Shown here in pieces: positions 1 through 9,546 of a stretch of 64,000 bases of DNA. The first letter of the stretch is position 1; the number at the start of each line of letters is the position of its first letter. The DNA lies in NCBI GenBank assembly GCA_037693485.1, contig CM075348.1:6634001-6698000 (forward strand), written 5' to 3'. The position numbers were made by a program, and so were the translations under genes. Origin of the DNA: Kitagawia praeruptora. Taxonomy: Eukaryota; Streptophyta; Magnoliopsida; Apiales; Apiaceae. A model generated the notes under the pieces. That model did not search any database. It worked only from the letters and a program-made list of their open reading frames with translations, and was not told the DNA's origin.

Positions 1-517
1 GGAAGAACGAGAACTCCGGAGCTCCGAGGAATTGAGATCTAAGAAATAGAGGTCAAATCGGAAATTGCTTTAAAACTTAGATCCGAAAAACAAACACACC
101 AATCTCACCTAATAAAGGAAGATTTTTAGGGAAATCAAAACAAAAAAAGTAAGAAAATACAAGGAAAATTAAAGGTTTTGGGGCTTTCCACCGGTGGAGA
201 TCCGGTGGAAGCCCCCGGCGATTGAAAAAAGGAAAAAGGAAGAGGGCGGCTGAGTTCAGTTAGAGAGAGAGAGAAAAACTTGTAAAAAATTACTACGTAT
301 GTAACAGCAGGTTATAGTGATAGAAAACCCTATCTATTTAAGTGTAGGATTTCATCGAGCTCACTCTTAAGTGACTCACTTGATCATTTAAAATTCGATG
401 ACTCACTTGTAAATTAGGCATGGATTGAGACACCAAATAGCTATCTAACCCAAAATTACATCCAAAAAATAGACTCGACCCTAACTCAATACGGCCGAGT
501 CAATTCCCAGTCCAACA
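1..517. other. Gene-free left edge, possible divergent 5' UTR/promoter
   Basis: No open reading frame of note. Read on the minus strand, positions 1-290 look like a 5' untranslated region: a CT repeat (opposite the GAGAGA run near 264-275), a short GC-rich stem around 188-212 and then AT-rich sequence. This suggests the first exon of a gene transcribed leftwards out of the window, sharing a bidirectional promoter region with the methyltransferase gene that starts at 518. This is inference; no coding sequence of the neighbour is present. Confidence 0.3.
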
Positions 518-3500
518 ATGTCAAAGCTATTCAACCCCATTTCAACCCTCTTGTTCACTCCTAAACCCCCTTTATTTCTCTCTTTTTCACCCCTCATAAA
601 TCCTAAAAAAATATTCAATAATTTTTCAACCAATTCAATCAATAATCACAACTTTATCACTCGTGCTCAAACTCAGTCGCCGATTGCAAACGAGTCTCCT
701 AATCTCACAGGTTTAATTCGTAAATTATTTTACCATCCGTACACTAATTTTTTTTATCATGAACTGAGTCAACTCGGTGTTGTTTTGTGTCAACTCAGGT
801 TTGGAAGATGTAATGTTAGGGTACATGTTTGGAAAGAAGAAAGCTACTGAAGTTGCTCACTCGTAGGTACTCTCTTTTTTACTGCTTATAATTACAGTTT
901 ACAGTGCTTTCGAAAAATGGTAGACCTCGAAAACTGATGTTCACAATTGCGATTAATAGTTTATGTTCTGGTAATTGTAGAAATCATTGCATTTTTAACT
1001 TGTGTAGACCACATGAATTTGAGATATAAAAGCTTATAATTAGAGTTTACAGTGCTTTTGAAAATTGCGGACATCGAAAACTGACATTTATGATTGCGAT
1101 TACTAGTTTAGGTTCGGGTAATTGTAGAGACTGTTACATTTATAAGTTGTGTAGATAGTAGATCACATGAATTTGGGATTTTAAAGCTTAGTAGAAGCAT
1201 GATATAAATAGAGATCAACATGGTGTTGTAGTAAATATAACGACAATTCGATAGTTGGTTCTAGTGTTAATTTTATTTTACTGTTACACTTGTGACTCAG
1301 AGTAGTTTTTATTGTATTTAATTTTATTTTTTCTGCACAGCATTGTGCATAAATTGGGAATGTTTATCTACTGTTTGCAATTTTAATACCGAGTAGTCGA
1401 GTACAAAGTAAGTTTAGTTATTCCAAGAGTCTGCGTTTGATATATCTCTTTAAATGTTTAAACGATGCTTCATGCTTTATTGGAATCGTCTTTTGGATTA
1501 TATGAAGCGGAACTTAATAGAAATGGGAAATAACTTTCAAACTAACTGAACCATAAGAAGATGGTTTTTAATGGAAATGGGAAATAACTTTCAAGCTAAC
1601 TGAACCAACTTCTTTGATGTTTTTAATGGAATTCAATAAAAATGGAATAGAACTTGTTAAAACTTAATAGGTCAAAATAATACGGTGGAAATGCAAATGA
1701 CTCTTCAAATCAAACCCAGAATTGCTATGTGGAGTTTTAGCCCCATTTGACAATGTGCCAGGGAAACTGTCTACTTATGCGCTTGTGATGCGAGATATTC
1801 CCCCCCGTTGTGTACGATAGGTTATGGATAGGAAGAAAATTATATAAAAATTATATCTGAGGTTTGCATAACCATGCACGTGCAAGCAGTATTAGACCGT
1901 TTCTACATTACGGTTTCACCGTTCATACAATCTGCTTGAGAATGGATGTTATTTTTCTAGTTAATTTATTCTATTAAATCTCTCATGTTCTTTTTGTACA
2001 CAGGGTCTGGAAATGCGTAGTCCAGAAAGGGGATGCAGTTATCGACGCCACCTGTGGAAATGGTTATGATACCTTTGCGATGCTTAAAATGGTTGCTGAT
2101 AAGTCACAAAAAGGTCGTGTTTATGCATTAGACCTTCAAGATGTTGCTTTACAGAATACACGTTCTTTGTTGGATGAATCACTGGACGACCATGAGGTGG
2201 TCCTTATATGCATTTTCTAGTTCCTTGATTACTTTTTTGTAACAAAACTGAAGGAAACAATGTATTGAACAATAAGAGGTTAACAAACTACTTGATATCT
2301 GTGTTTACAAAACCTGTATATTTATACAGACTCAAGCACACCTATTCTAGGTAATGGACAGCTGCAAATCTTGACAATTTAGGTCCTAAATATCGGCTCA
2401 GAATATATGCAAATCTATCTAAAGTCAACTGAAATATTCTTCAATAACATGTGCTAAACTCATGTCTTGTTATCCCCCCTCAAGTGCGGCAAGGTGTCAA
2501 CAATGCCAAGCTTGCTGAACTGACGAATAAAGATAGCCTTAGGCAAGGGCTTGGTAAGTAAGTCAGCTACTTGATCTGTTGATGAAATGTGAGAAACCTC
2601 GAGACATTTTCGTTGAACTTGTTCTCTAACAAAATGAAAGTCAAGTGCAATGTGCTTCATACGGCTATGAAAAACTGGATTGTGACAAAGATATGTAGTG
2701 CCTAAGTTGTCACAGAAGACACGAGGAGCTGCACGAAGAGGTTGTTTCAGCTCAAGCAACAAATTAGAAACCCAATTCGTCTCAGCTACAGCACTAGCTA
2801 CAGCACGATACTCTGCTTCAGTAGAAGAGCGGGCAACAGTCCGCTGTTTCTTGGAAGACCAACTGACAGGAGAAGCACCATAATAAAGCACAAAACCAGT
2901 TGTAGAAGTCCGATCAACCAGATTACCAGCCCAGTCAGAATCCGAATACACTCGGAGTTGTGGATCAGGTTGACAACTGATAGTGAGGCCAAATGTATAA
3001 GTAAGCTTAAGGTATCTTAACAAGCGTTTGACAGCCAGCCAATGAGAGTGCTGAGGATGATGTAGAAACTGAGCCAATTTGTTGACAACAAAAGCAATGT
3101 CTGGCCGAGTAAAGGAAAGATATTGAAGCTTACCAATAACCCTTCGATACTCAGTGATATTGACAGCTGAAACATTTGGATCAATAGTTAGGGAAAGAGA
3201 AGAACTCATGGGTGTGGGCATTCCATTACTCTCATGCATATTATGCTCAACCAACAGATCATAAACATATTTACGTTGAGATAAAATAAGACCACCAGAA
3301 TGTCTATGTACTTCAACACCTAAAAAATAATGGAGATGTCCAAGATCTTTTAAAGAGAACCGAGTGGATAGAGTCTGAATAACATTTGTGATAAGGAAAT
3401 CAGTGCCAGTGACTAGTATATCATCAACGTAAACAAGAACATATGCAGTCTGACCACCCCGATGTAAAATAAATAGTGAACTATCAGACTCGGATTTATA

Positions 3501-6500
3501 GAACCCCATCGTAAGCAAGTACGATTTTAGGGTAGTATGCCATGAACGAGAAGCTTGTCGAAGACCATAAATGGGTTTACGAAGTCTACACACATAATGG
3601 GGATGTGTGGAACTTATAAAGCCTGGAGGCTGCCGCATATAGACCTCTTCATCAAGCACTCCTTGAAGAAACGCATTGTTTACATCCAATTGGCGTATAG
3701 ACCAACGACATTGGACAGCAATAGACAAAACCAACCTGACTGTAGTTGCTTTAACAACAGGACTAAAAGTCTCATGAAAGTCAATACCTGGACGTTGTGT
3801 GAAACCCTTGGCGACAAGCCGCGCCTTATAGCGCTCAATTGAACCATCAGAATTTTGCTTGACCTTAAAAACCCAACGACAATCAACAACATTATGAGCA
3901 GCACTAGGTGGAGCAAGAACCCATGTTTCATTTTGCAATAATGCATTATATTCTGTGTGCATAGCGTCACGCCAATGAGGAGATTTTTGTGCTTGTTTGA
4001 AAGAAACAGGCGTGACCATGTCTATAGGTGCAGCTGAGAAACCATAAAACCTGTTAGGTTTAAAAATATTATTTTGTGATCTTGTCACTGGACGAGGATT
4101 TTCTTGCAGTTGCGAAGCAGGAGAAGATGCAGAATCCTGATGTTCAACAAGGTCAGGTTCAGGCTCGGTGTGAGTTGATGTATTAGAATCGTGACAACTT
4201 GTGGTGCTTAATGTCTGTTCAGTCTGATGTGCGGAAGCTGTTGGCAGGTGGGCAGACGAGGGGTGCATATCTGTGGTGGTAAATGGTCGAGGAAGTGGAA
4301 TTGGAGATGGAAGAGAAGCAGAGGGAGAGGAAGGAGAGGTGGATTCGGGCAAGTGAGTGTGGGAAACAGTCTTGACTGGTGGTTCGTGAAGAGGAACCCA
4401 ATCAATATTTGTAGATGACAAACAAATGTGAGAGAATATGTCCTTGAAAGGGAATTTATCTTCCAAGAAAATGACATCACGAGAGAGATATAATTTGGAA
4501 GCTTTGGGATCATAGCACTGATGAGAATGATATTTCATCGAAAAACCAAGATAAACGCATGGTGTGGACCGTGGTTGAAGCTTGTCAGAGGCATATGGCC
4601 TAAGCCATGGATAACACAAACAACCGAACACCCGTAATTTGGTATAATCAGGTGCACACTGAAAAAGAGATTCATACGGGGAACAATGTGGATCATCCTG
4701 AGTTGGAAGACGATTGATAAGATATGTGGCATGTGAACAAGCAAAGGACCAAAAACTGGAAGGTAAGGATGCTTCATATAACAATGTTCTGGCAGTTTCA
4801 ATAATTTGTCGATGACGACGCTCTGCCATAGCCACTCTCTGTGGTGTGTATGGTGGAGATATTAAGTGCTCTATCCCTTGTGAAGCAAGGTAGGAGGCCA
4901 TGCCCTGAAATTCTCCACCACCATCGGTGTAAAATGAGAGTATTTTTGTGTGAAAATGTTTTTCAACTAGAGTTTGATATTGTTGAAAAAGAGACAATAC
5001 TTCATTTTTATGTTTAAGTGTATACAACCACATGTACTTTGTATAGTGATCGACAAAGATAACATAATAAAGCTTTTTGTCAATAGATAAAACAGGAGAA
5101 GGACCCCATAGATCACTATAAACAACTTGTAATGCACTGTGAGTTTGAATGGAATTATTTGAAAAAGACAAACGATGACTTTTATTGCAGCAACAAGCAT
5201 TACATGAGAAATTGTTTGAGTGACAATAAGGTAAAGAAAAATCATGCAACACTGTTTTGAGTGTCCTGGCATTTGGGTGACCAAGACGCTGATGCCATTT
5301 GAACAATGAAATTGAAGTGGAAACTTGATTCAGTGCAGGTGGTGTGATTGGAAGATTTTCGATCAGAGGTGAAGACAATGATATTGAAGTAGGAACATGA
5401 TTCAGTACAGGTGTTTTGGTTGGAAGATTTTTGATTGGAGATGAAGACCATTCGTAGAGTCCAGATTTATGCAGGCCTCCCGCCAACACTGCTCCCGTAC
5501 TCAGATCCTTCACACAAAAATAAGATGGAAAGAATTCTATTGAGGTTTGGTTATCACAACAAAATTTAGATACCGAAAGTAAATTCTGTTTTATAGTAGG
5601 AGCACATAAAGTATCAGACAACAAGAATTTAGCCTTGGCACTATTTATTTCAACCGTGCCAATCTGAGAAATTGGAACCATATTACCATTACCCATAGCA
5701 ATCTCTTCCGGGCCAGTATATGCTTGAGCTTCAGAAAAATTGTTTGTATTTGAGGTGATATGATGTGATGCTCCTGAATCAACAATCCAAGGTGCTCCTG
5801 GGTGTTGGGAACGGCTTGCAAAATGTGCCTTTGCTTCAACGTGATTATGTGATTGTGATCGACATACTCTGGCAGTATGACCTGGTTTGTCACACAGTTG
5901 ACAACGAGGACGATTGTCCGCTTTGTATCCATCCCCATGAGACAAGAAAAACTGAGATGATGAAGTTTGTGGCCGCCAATTGGTGTTCACATTACGTGTA
6001 TGATTATTACGCCAGTGAGTACCTTGATGACCAGATTGCTGATAGCGCCTTTGATTGTTTCTAAAATTACCAGAATAGCCAGTACGTTGTGCCACAGCAA
6101 CAGTAATTGGAGCGATCTGTTTCTGGGACTCCTGATGTTTAAGAGTCAGTTCTTCATCAAGAAGTAATCCGGAGAGTTCTTCCCAGGAAATCGGAGACTC
6201 TCGAGCTCTTACAGAAGATGCAATCATGTTAAATTCAGGTCCTAAGCCATTTAACACCTTCACAACCAGTTCTGCAATTGAAAGAGGTGAACCAGCTATA
6301 GCTAGTTCATCAGCGATAGTGCGTATTTCTTGTAAGTATTCTGCAACAGTTTTTGAATTTTTGGTTAGACGAAGAAGATGATCTCGAAGACTAAAGATTC
6401 TTGTCTGAGACTTATTAGCATATGCAGTATGTAATGAGTTCCATGCTGCATGAGAAGAGGCCGCAGTAGCAACCATGGATGCGAGCGTTGGTTCAACAGA

Positions 6501-8241
6501 GGCAAGTAAAGCCGTCTGGATAAGTTTGTCTTGCCTGAGCCATAGGCGGTGAGCAGGATTAAGAATTTCCTTGTCATTCTCCTTTGTGTGAGTTGGTGGT
6601 GACGGCAAAGAACCATCAAGATGACCAAGTAGATCATGACCAAAGAGTAGTAGCTCAAACTGAGCTTTCCATGTTGTGAAGTTTAGACTTCCTGTGAGTT
6701 TAATGGGCAGTTGGGCAGTAGGATTAAACTGAATAAGGGTATCTGTTGGTGTGGTCATTGTGTTTGAGACTGGTGTGTTCACCGTGTTTGAGATGTTTGA
6801 TTCGCCCATTGATTTTGGCTTGTGTAGTATTTAGAGAATTGTGACTAGTGTATCAACTTGTCAGAATGATATGTGTATGTGACTGGATTGCAGGATCGAT
6901 TTGGTTCGTTAGAACAAGTTGGCTCTGATACCATAACAAAACTGAAGGAAACAATGTATTGAACAATAAGAGGTTAACAAACTACTTGATATCTGTGTTT
7001 ACAAAACCTGTATATTTATACAGACTCAAGCACACCTATTCTAGGTAATGGACAGCTGCAAATCTTGACAATTTAGGTCCTAAATATCGGCTCAGAATAT
7101 ATGCAAATCTATCTAAAGTCAACTGAAATATTCTTCAATAACATGTGCTAAACTCATGTCTTGTTATTTTGTTCTAAGAACTTGTCTATATATGTCTTAT
7201 TTACGTATACTATATGTACCCTAGCTTGTATACAGCTGTGTACCATGGACGATGTTGTCTATTGAACATGTCAACCAAATTATATCTTGCTTTCCCAACC
7301 AGAAAATATCTGTTACAATATATTCATATACTTACTGTGTGTGATTGAGTTCATATACTGCAGAAAGAACTTGTTGAGCTCTTTGCCACATGTCACAGTA
7401 AAATGGAGGAAGTTTTACCAAGAAATATCACTGTGAGGTACTGTAATTCTAAATTGTGGAAGCTTGTGTAACCATTTCAGTTTATGGATGTTTTGTCATG
7501 CAGATTATCAGCTTTACCCGTTTATTCTTGCTGCAATTGTTTTTTAAAAATCTTACAAATGATTGCTTTTCATCATTTCATGTGTCATTCACTCCCCCTT
7601 TTCTTGCTTTATCTGCAAGCTTCTTCACCCTCTGCCATCCTCTTATTATGTCCCCTGATTTGTTTAGGCTAGTTGCATTCAACTTGGGTTACCTTCCTGG
7701 AGGTGACAAAACAATGATTACCAAGTCAGAGACAACACTCCTTGGATTGGAAGCTGCAGAGAGAGTAGTAGCACCTGGAGGTCTCATCAGCTTACTGGTT
7801 TATGTAGGGCACCCTGGTGGAAGGTTCTGATTTTCTTTTTAACTGATTTTTGTATATGTGGTATACTGTTATCTTTATTTCTGAATACCTGTAATCACCG
7901 TGGTTTCATAATAAATTAAGATGCAATACATAAATTCATAAAAAAATAGATTTGAATGAGGCGTGAAGAAAAAGAGAAAGGGGGGGGGGGGGGAGGGTTG
8001 AAGGAGTGGGAAATAATATTAAGTTTGTAGACTAGTACTTTAATGCCTAATGCTTAGCGTTTGTGCTCCAAAGCTTTTTATGAACAATTGAAGTTAATCA
8101 CGTATCACATTATGCAGAGAAGAGTTTGAGACGGTCCAAGCTTTTGCCTCACGATTGCCGGTTGATAAATGGAGCAGCTGCAAGCTCGAAATGTTGAACA
8201 AACCTCTTGCTCCTATTATAGTTTTCTTATTTAAGCGATAA
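518..8241 (+). CDS. YtqB/MnmM-type SAM-dependent methyltransferase, organelle-targeted (six exons)
   Basis: I assemble six exons with GT/AG borders and continuous phase: 518-710, 799-862, 2004-2196, 7364-7437, 7668-7823 and 8118-8241, giving 267 residues. The N-terminus (about 65 residues, rich in S, T, N and P, almost no acidic residues) looks like a plastid or mitochondrial transit peptide. Exon 2 encodes a conserved entry segment (EDVMLGYMFGKKKATEVAHS). Exon 3 holds SAM motif I (VIDATCGNGYDT). Exon 5 holds the family signature NLGYLPGGDK and a GLEAAERVVAPGG segment. These mark the Pfam family once called rRNA_methylase; bacterial YtqB has been characterised as MnmM, which methylates modified tRNA wobble uridines. 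A role in organellar tRNA modification is inferred. Intron 3 contains a complete antisense Copia. Intron 5 has a run of about 14 G near 7980. All exons are intact, so the gene may work if the enlarged intron is spliced. Confidence 0.88.
884..1184. repeat. Two-copy tandem duplication in intron 2
   Basis: A unit of about 148 bp starting GCTTATAATTA (884-1031) is followed by a diverged second copy (1032 to about 1184). Shared blocks include GTTTACAGTGCTTT and TTGCGATTA. It lies wholly inside the second intron of the methyltransferase gene and changes no coding sequence. Confidence 0.75.
2240..2472 (-). repeat. 3' LTR of intronic Copia (left on + strand)
   Basis: 233 bp, identical by eye to 6934-7166. 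The stop codon of gag-pol falls just inside this LTR (2460-2462). The adjacent C-rich run on the + strand is the complement of the polypurine tract. Confidence 0.93.
2460..6809 (-). CDS. Copia gag-pol polyprotein (intact)
   Basis: A single 1449-residue frame carries the full Copia order. It has a UBN2-type gag, then one CCHC knuckle (CQLCDKPGHTARVC, near residue 300), then protease (WIVDSGASHH). Integrase follows, with an HQRLGHPN zinc-binding region and an acidic core including YTDGGGEF. Reverse transcriptase contains KARLVAKGFTQ and YVDDILVTG, and RNase H starts at YSDSDWAGN with SSTEAEYRA. The region that usually reads QQNG in integrase reads QRVA, a local divergence. The first ATG (6807-6809) lies just inside the primer site. 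No stop or frameshift is seen, so the copy may be autonomous. Confidence 0.93.
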   Translation of the reverse strand: MGESNISNTVNTPVSNTMTTPTDTLIQFNPTAQLPIKLTGSLNFTTWKAQFELLLFGHDLLGHLDGSLPSPPTHTKENDKEILNPAHRLWLRQDKLIQTALLASVEPTLASMVATAASSHAAWNSLHTAYANKSQTRIFSLRDHLLRLTKNSKTVAEYLQEIRTIADELAIAGSPLSIAELVVKVLNGLGPEFNMIASSVRARESPISWEELSGLLLDEELTLKHQESQKQIAPITVAVAQRTGYSGNFRNNQRRYQQSGHQGTHWRNNHTRNVNTNWRPQTSSSQFFLSHGDGYKADNRPRCQLCDKPGHTARVCRSQSHNHVEAKAHFASRSQHPGAPWIVDSGASHHITSNTNNFSEAQAYTGPEEIAMGNGNMVPISQIGTVEINSAKAKFLLSDTLCAPTIKQNLLSVSKFCCDNQTSIEFFPSYFCVKDLSTGAVLAGGLHKSGLYEWSSSPIKNLPTKTPVLNHVPTSISLSSPLIENLPITPPALNQVSTSISLFKWHQRLGHPNARTLKTVLHDFSLPYCHSNNFSCNACCCNKSHRLSFSNNSIQTHSALQVVYSDLWGPSPVLSIDKKLYYVIFVDHYTKYMWLYTLKHKNEVLSLFQQYQTLVEKHFHTKILSFYTDGGGEFQGMASYLASQGIEHLISPPYTPQRVAMAERRHRQIIETARTLLYEASLPSSFWSFACSHATYLINRLPTQDDPHCSPYESLFQCAPDYTKLRVFGCLCYPWLRPYASDKLQPRSTPCVYLGFSMKYHSHQCYDPKASKLYLSRDVIFLEDKFPFKDIFSHICLSSTNIDWVPLHEPPVKTVSHTHLPESTSPSSPSASLPSPIPLPRPFTTTDMHPSSAHLPTASAHQTEQTLSTTSCHDSNTSTHTEPEPDLVEHQDSASSPASQLQENPRPVTRSQNNIFKPNRFYGFSAAPIDMVTPVSFKQAQKSPHWRDAMHTEYNALLQNETWVLAPPSAAHNVVDCRWVFKVKQNSDGSIERYKARLVAKGFTQRPGIDFHETFSPVVKATTVRLVLSIAVQCRWSIRQLDVNNAFLQGVLDEEVYMRQPPGFISSTHPHYVCRLRKPIYGLRQASRSWHTTLKSYLLTMGFYKSESDSSLFILHRGGQTAYVLVYVDDILVTGTDFLITNVIQTLSTRFSLKDLGHLHYFLGVEVHRHSGGLILSQRKYVYDLLVEHNMHESNGMPTPMSSSLSLTIDPNVSAVNITEYRRVIGKLQYLSFTRPDIAFVVNKLAQFLHHPQHSHWLAVKRLLRYLKLTYTFGLTISCQPDPQLRVYSDSDWAGNLVDRTSTTGFVLYYGASPVSWSSKKQRTVARSSTEAEYRAVASAVAETNWVSNLLLELKQPLRAAPRVFCDNLGTTYLCHNPVFHSRMKHIALDFHFVREQVQRKCLEVSHISSTDQVADLLTKPLPKAIFIRQFSKLGIVDTLPHLRGDNKT
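6934..7166 (-). repeat. 5' LTR of intronic Copia (right on + strand)
   Basis: 233 bp, matching 2240-2472 without visible differences. It is followed inward by the initiator-tRNA-Met primer site (6921-6933, read on the minus strand) and outward by the TTTTG target duplication. Confidence 0.93.
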
Positions 8242-8630
8242 AAGCATACGTCAGAAATTTCTTGGTGGCTTATGGCCTATGGGCAGGTCAATCTTTGTTC
8301 ATTATTAAGATGTAATATGTTCTTATGGTAAATTGGTCAAGCTGCCTGTATCAAAGATTATCATTTATTAGTAATGGAAATGCTTTGATATATTTCAGCC
8401 CTATTTTTACAATCTCTCTTAAGTAATGATACTATTGAACATTTTGATCAATGTACTTGAATTATTTGTGCAAATGTTTGCATTACAAGGATGGGTCTTG
8501 GAAGTGATGTTTACAAAAATATAGACAAAGCATAACAAAACATTAATGAAAATTTTTCGCACAATTTCTTTAACTAATTTGGCGATTTACTGATTTCATT
8601 AAATGTTTTGCTAAGAACATGAGAAAAAGG
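8242..8630. other. 3' flank of methyltransferase gene
   Basis: AT-rich sequence after the stop codon, presumably 3' UTR and spacer. No ORF or repeat was recognised. Confidence 0.6.
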
Positions 8631-8703
8631 CGATCACGATGGGACTCGAACCCACAATCTCCCGCTCCGGAGGCGAGCGCCTTATCCATTAGGCCACGCG
8701 ATC
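8631..8703 (-). tRNA. tRNA-Arg (anticodon CCG)
   Basis: The minus strand folds into a full 73-nt cloverleaf. The acceptor stem is GATCGCG/CGTGATC (one G-U pair), the D stem GCCT/AGGC and the anticodon stem CTCGC/GCGGG. The loop is CTCCGGA, which places CCG at positions 34-36, and the T arm is GTGGG-TTCGAGT-CCCAT. The discriminator base is G and no intron is present. It decodes CGG. It lies between two protein genes and close to a foldback element, but its own structure is intact. Confidence 0.95.
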
Positions 8704-8824
8704 AATAGTGACGTTTTTTCACGCACTAACATCTTAATCTATTGTAATGGCTAATAATAACGTTAGAAATTGTTTGTATATAAAGGCAAGTGGTAAATAC
8801 TGGGATACTGGGATTTTGTCCGAA

Positions 8825-9220
8825 TTTAAAAAAGGCTCCCGGTCCCTGGCAAACGTATGCCAGGGACCTCTTATTTAACATACAGCTTTTCAGCCGTTGG
8901 ATGGTTGATCCAACGGCTGTTATTTAAAAAAAAACTGTACCGTACCGCATAAACTTTATGCGGTACGGAGTAATTACCAAACTGCCCCCTGTTTTCATAT
9001 AAAAAATCTACTGTTCACCGTACCGCAGAAACTTTCTGCGGTACGTGAACAGTAAGGATATTTTGGTAATTTGCCCGTACCGCATAAAGTTTATGCGGTA
9101 CGGTGCGAATTTTTTTTTTAAATCAGAGCCGTTGGATCAACGATCCAACGGCTTAAAAGCCGTATGCCATCTAATCCGTCCCTGGCATGCGTTTGCCAGG
9201 GACCGGACCCCTTTAAAAAA
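8825..9220. mobile_element. Nested-hairpin foldback element (MITE-like)
   Basis: About 395 bp of near-symmetrical inverted repeat. The outer arms share GGTCCCTGGCAAACG and its complement; each arm carries its own hairpin (GGTCCCTGGCA...TGCCAGGGACC). Inside these are matched AGCCGTTGGAT hairpins, and then three GTACCGCA...TGCGGTAC hairpins near 8940, 9018 and 9079. The centre of symmetry is near 9025. Ends are AT-rich (TTTAAAAAAGG and CCTTTAAAAAA). No convincing target duplication was found and no protein is encoded, so superfamily is unknown. Confidence 0.8.
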
Positions 9221-9385
9221 TAATATGATTAGCTCGTAACCATGATAAAATCTTAATTGCAATACCGTAACTATCTTCCAAACTGATTATGAATCTAATA
9301 TTTGAGATAATAATTATATTTTCGTTTTAGATTCTGATTCGAATATTTATGAATATTAGATTATGATTCGAATATTTATGATGCC

Positions 9386-9393
9386 TATAAATA
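9386..9393 (+). promoter_or_regulatory. TATA box of the beta-galactosidase gene
   Basis: TATAAATA lies about 155 bp upstream of the chosen start codon. The sequence before it holds repeats of GATTCGAATATTTATGA (near 9340 and 9365). The spacing suits a plant core promoter with a 5' leader of roughly 120 bases. Confidence 0.5.
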
Positions 9394-9546
9394 TAATGTT
9401 TGCCTCCCTGCACTAATTTATGTACGCAACTTTCTCAAGGCCACAAGAAAAACACTTAAACTTGCTGCTCTTATTTTTTTCTTTTTTTGCTAAACCCTAC
9501 TGCTGGTCGTGATTTCAAGAAAGCAAAAATCTTGAATATTTTAGTA

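Larger units (their letters stand above)
2240..7166 (-). mobile_element. Complete Copia LTR retrotransposon in an intron (antisense)
   Basis: Two 233-bp LTRs, identical by eye, bound one uninterrupted gag-pol ORF. The element is flanked by the 5-bp duplication TTTTG (2235-2239 and 7167-7171). LTR ends are TAACAA...TTGTTA rather than the usual TG...CA. On the element's own strand the primer site TGGTATCAGAGCC (complementary to initiator tRNA-Met) lies at 6921-6933, and a G-rich polypurine tract abuts the 3' LTR at 2473-2480. Identical LTRs and an intact ORF point to a very recent, possibly still active copy. It sits in intron 3 of the methyltransferase gene, opposite to its transcription. Confidence 0.95.

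Noticed and set aside
518..850. 110-residue protein at the start of the methyltransferase gene
   Set aside because: Conserved sequence resumes in a different frame at 799; the frame reads through intron 1 and is not a separate gene.
7456..7830. 124-codon open frame in the methyltransferase gene
   Set aside because: Only its last 51 codons, after the acceptor at 7667, match the protein family; the rest is intron.
9487..9546. Upstream extension of the beta-galactosidase frame
   Set aside because: The open frame continues 20 codons upstream, starting at TTG. The ATG at 9547 starts a proper signal peptide, so the extension is leader.
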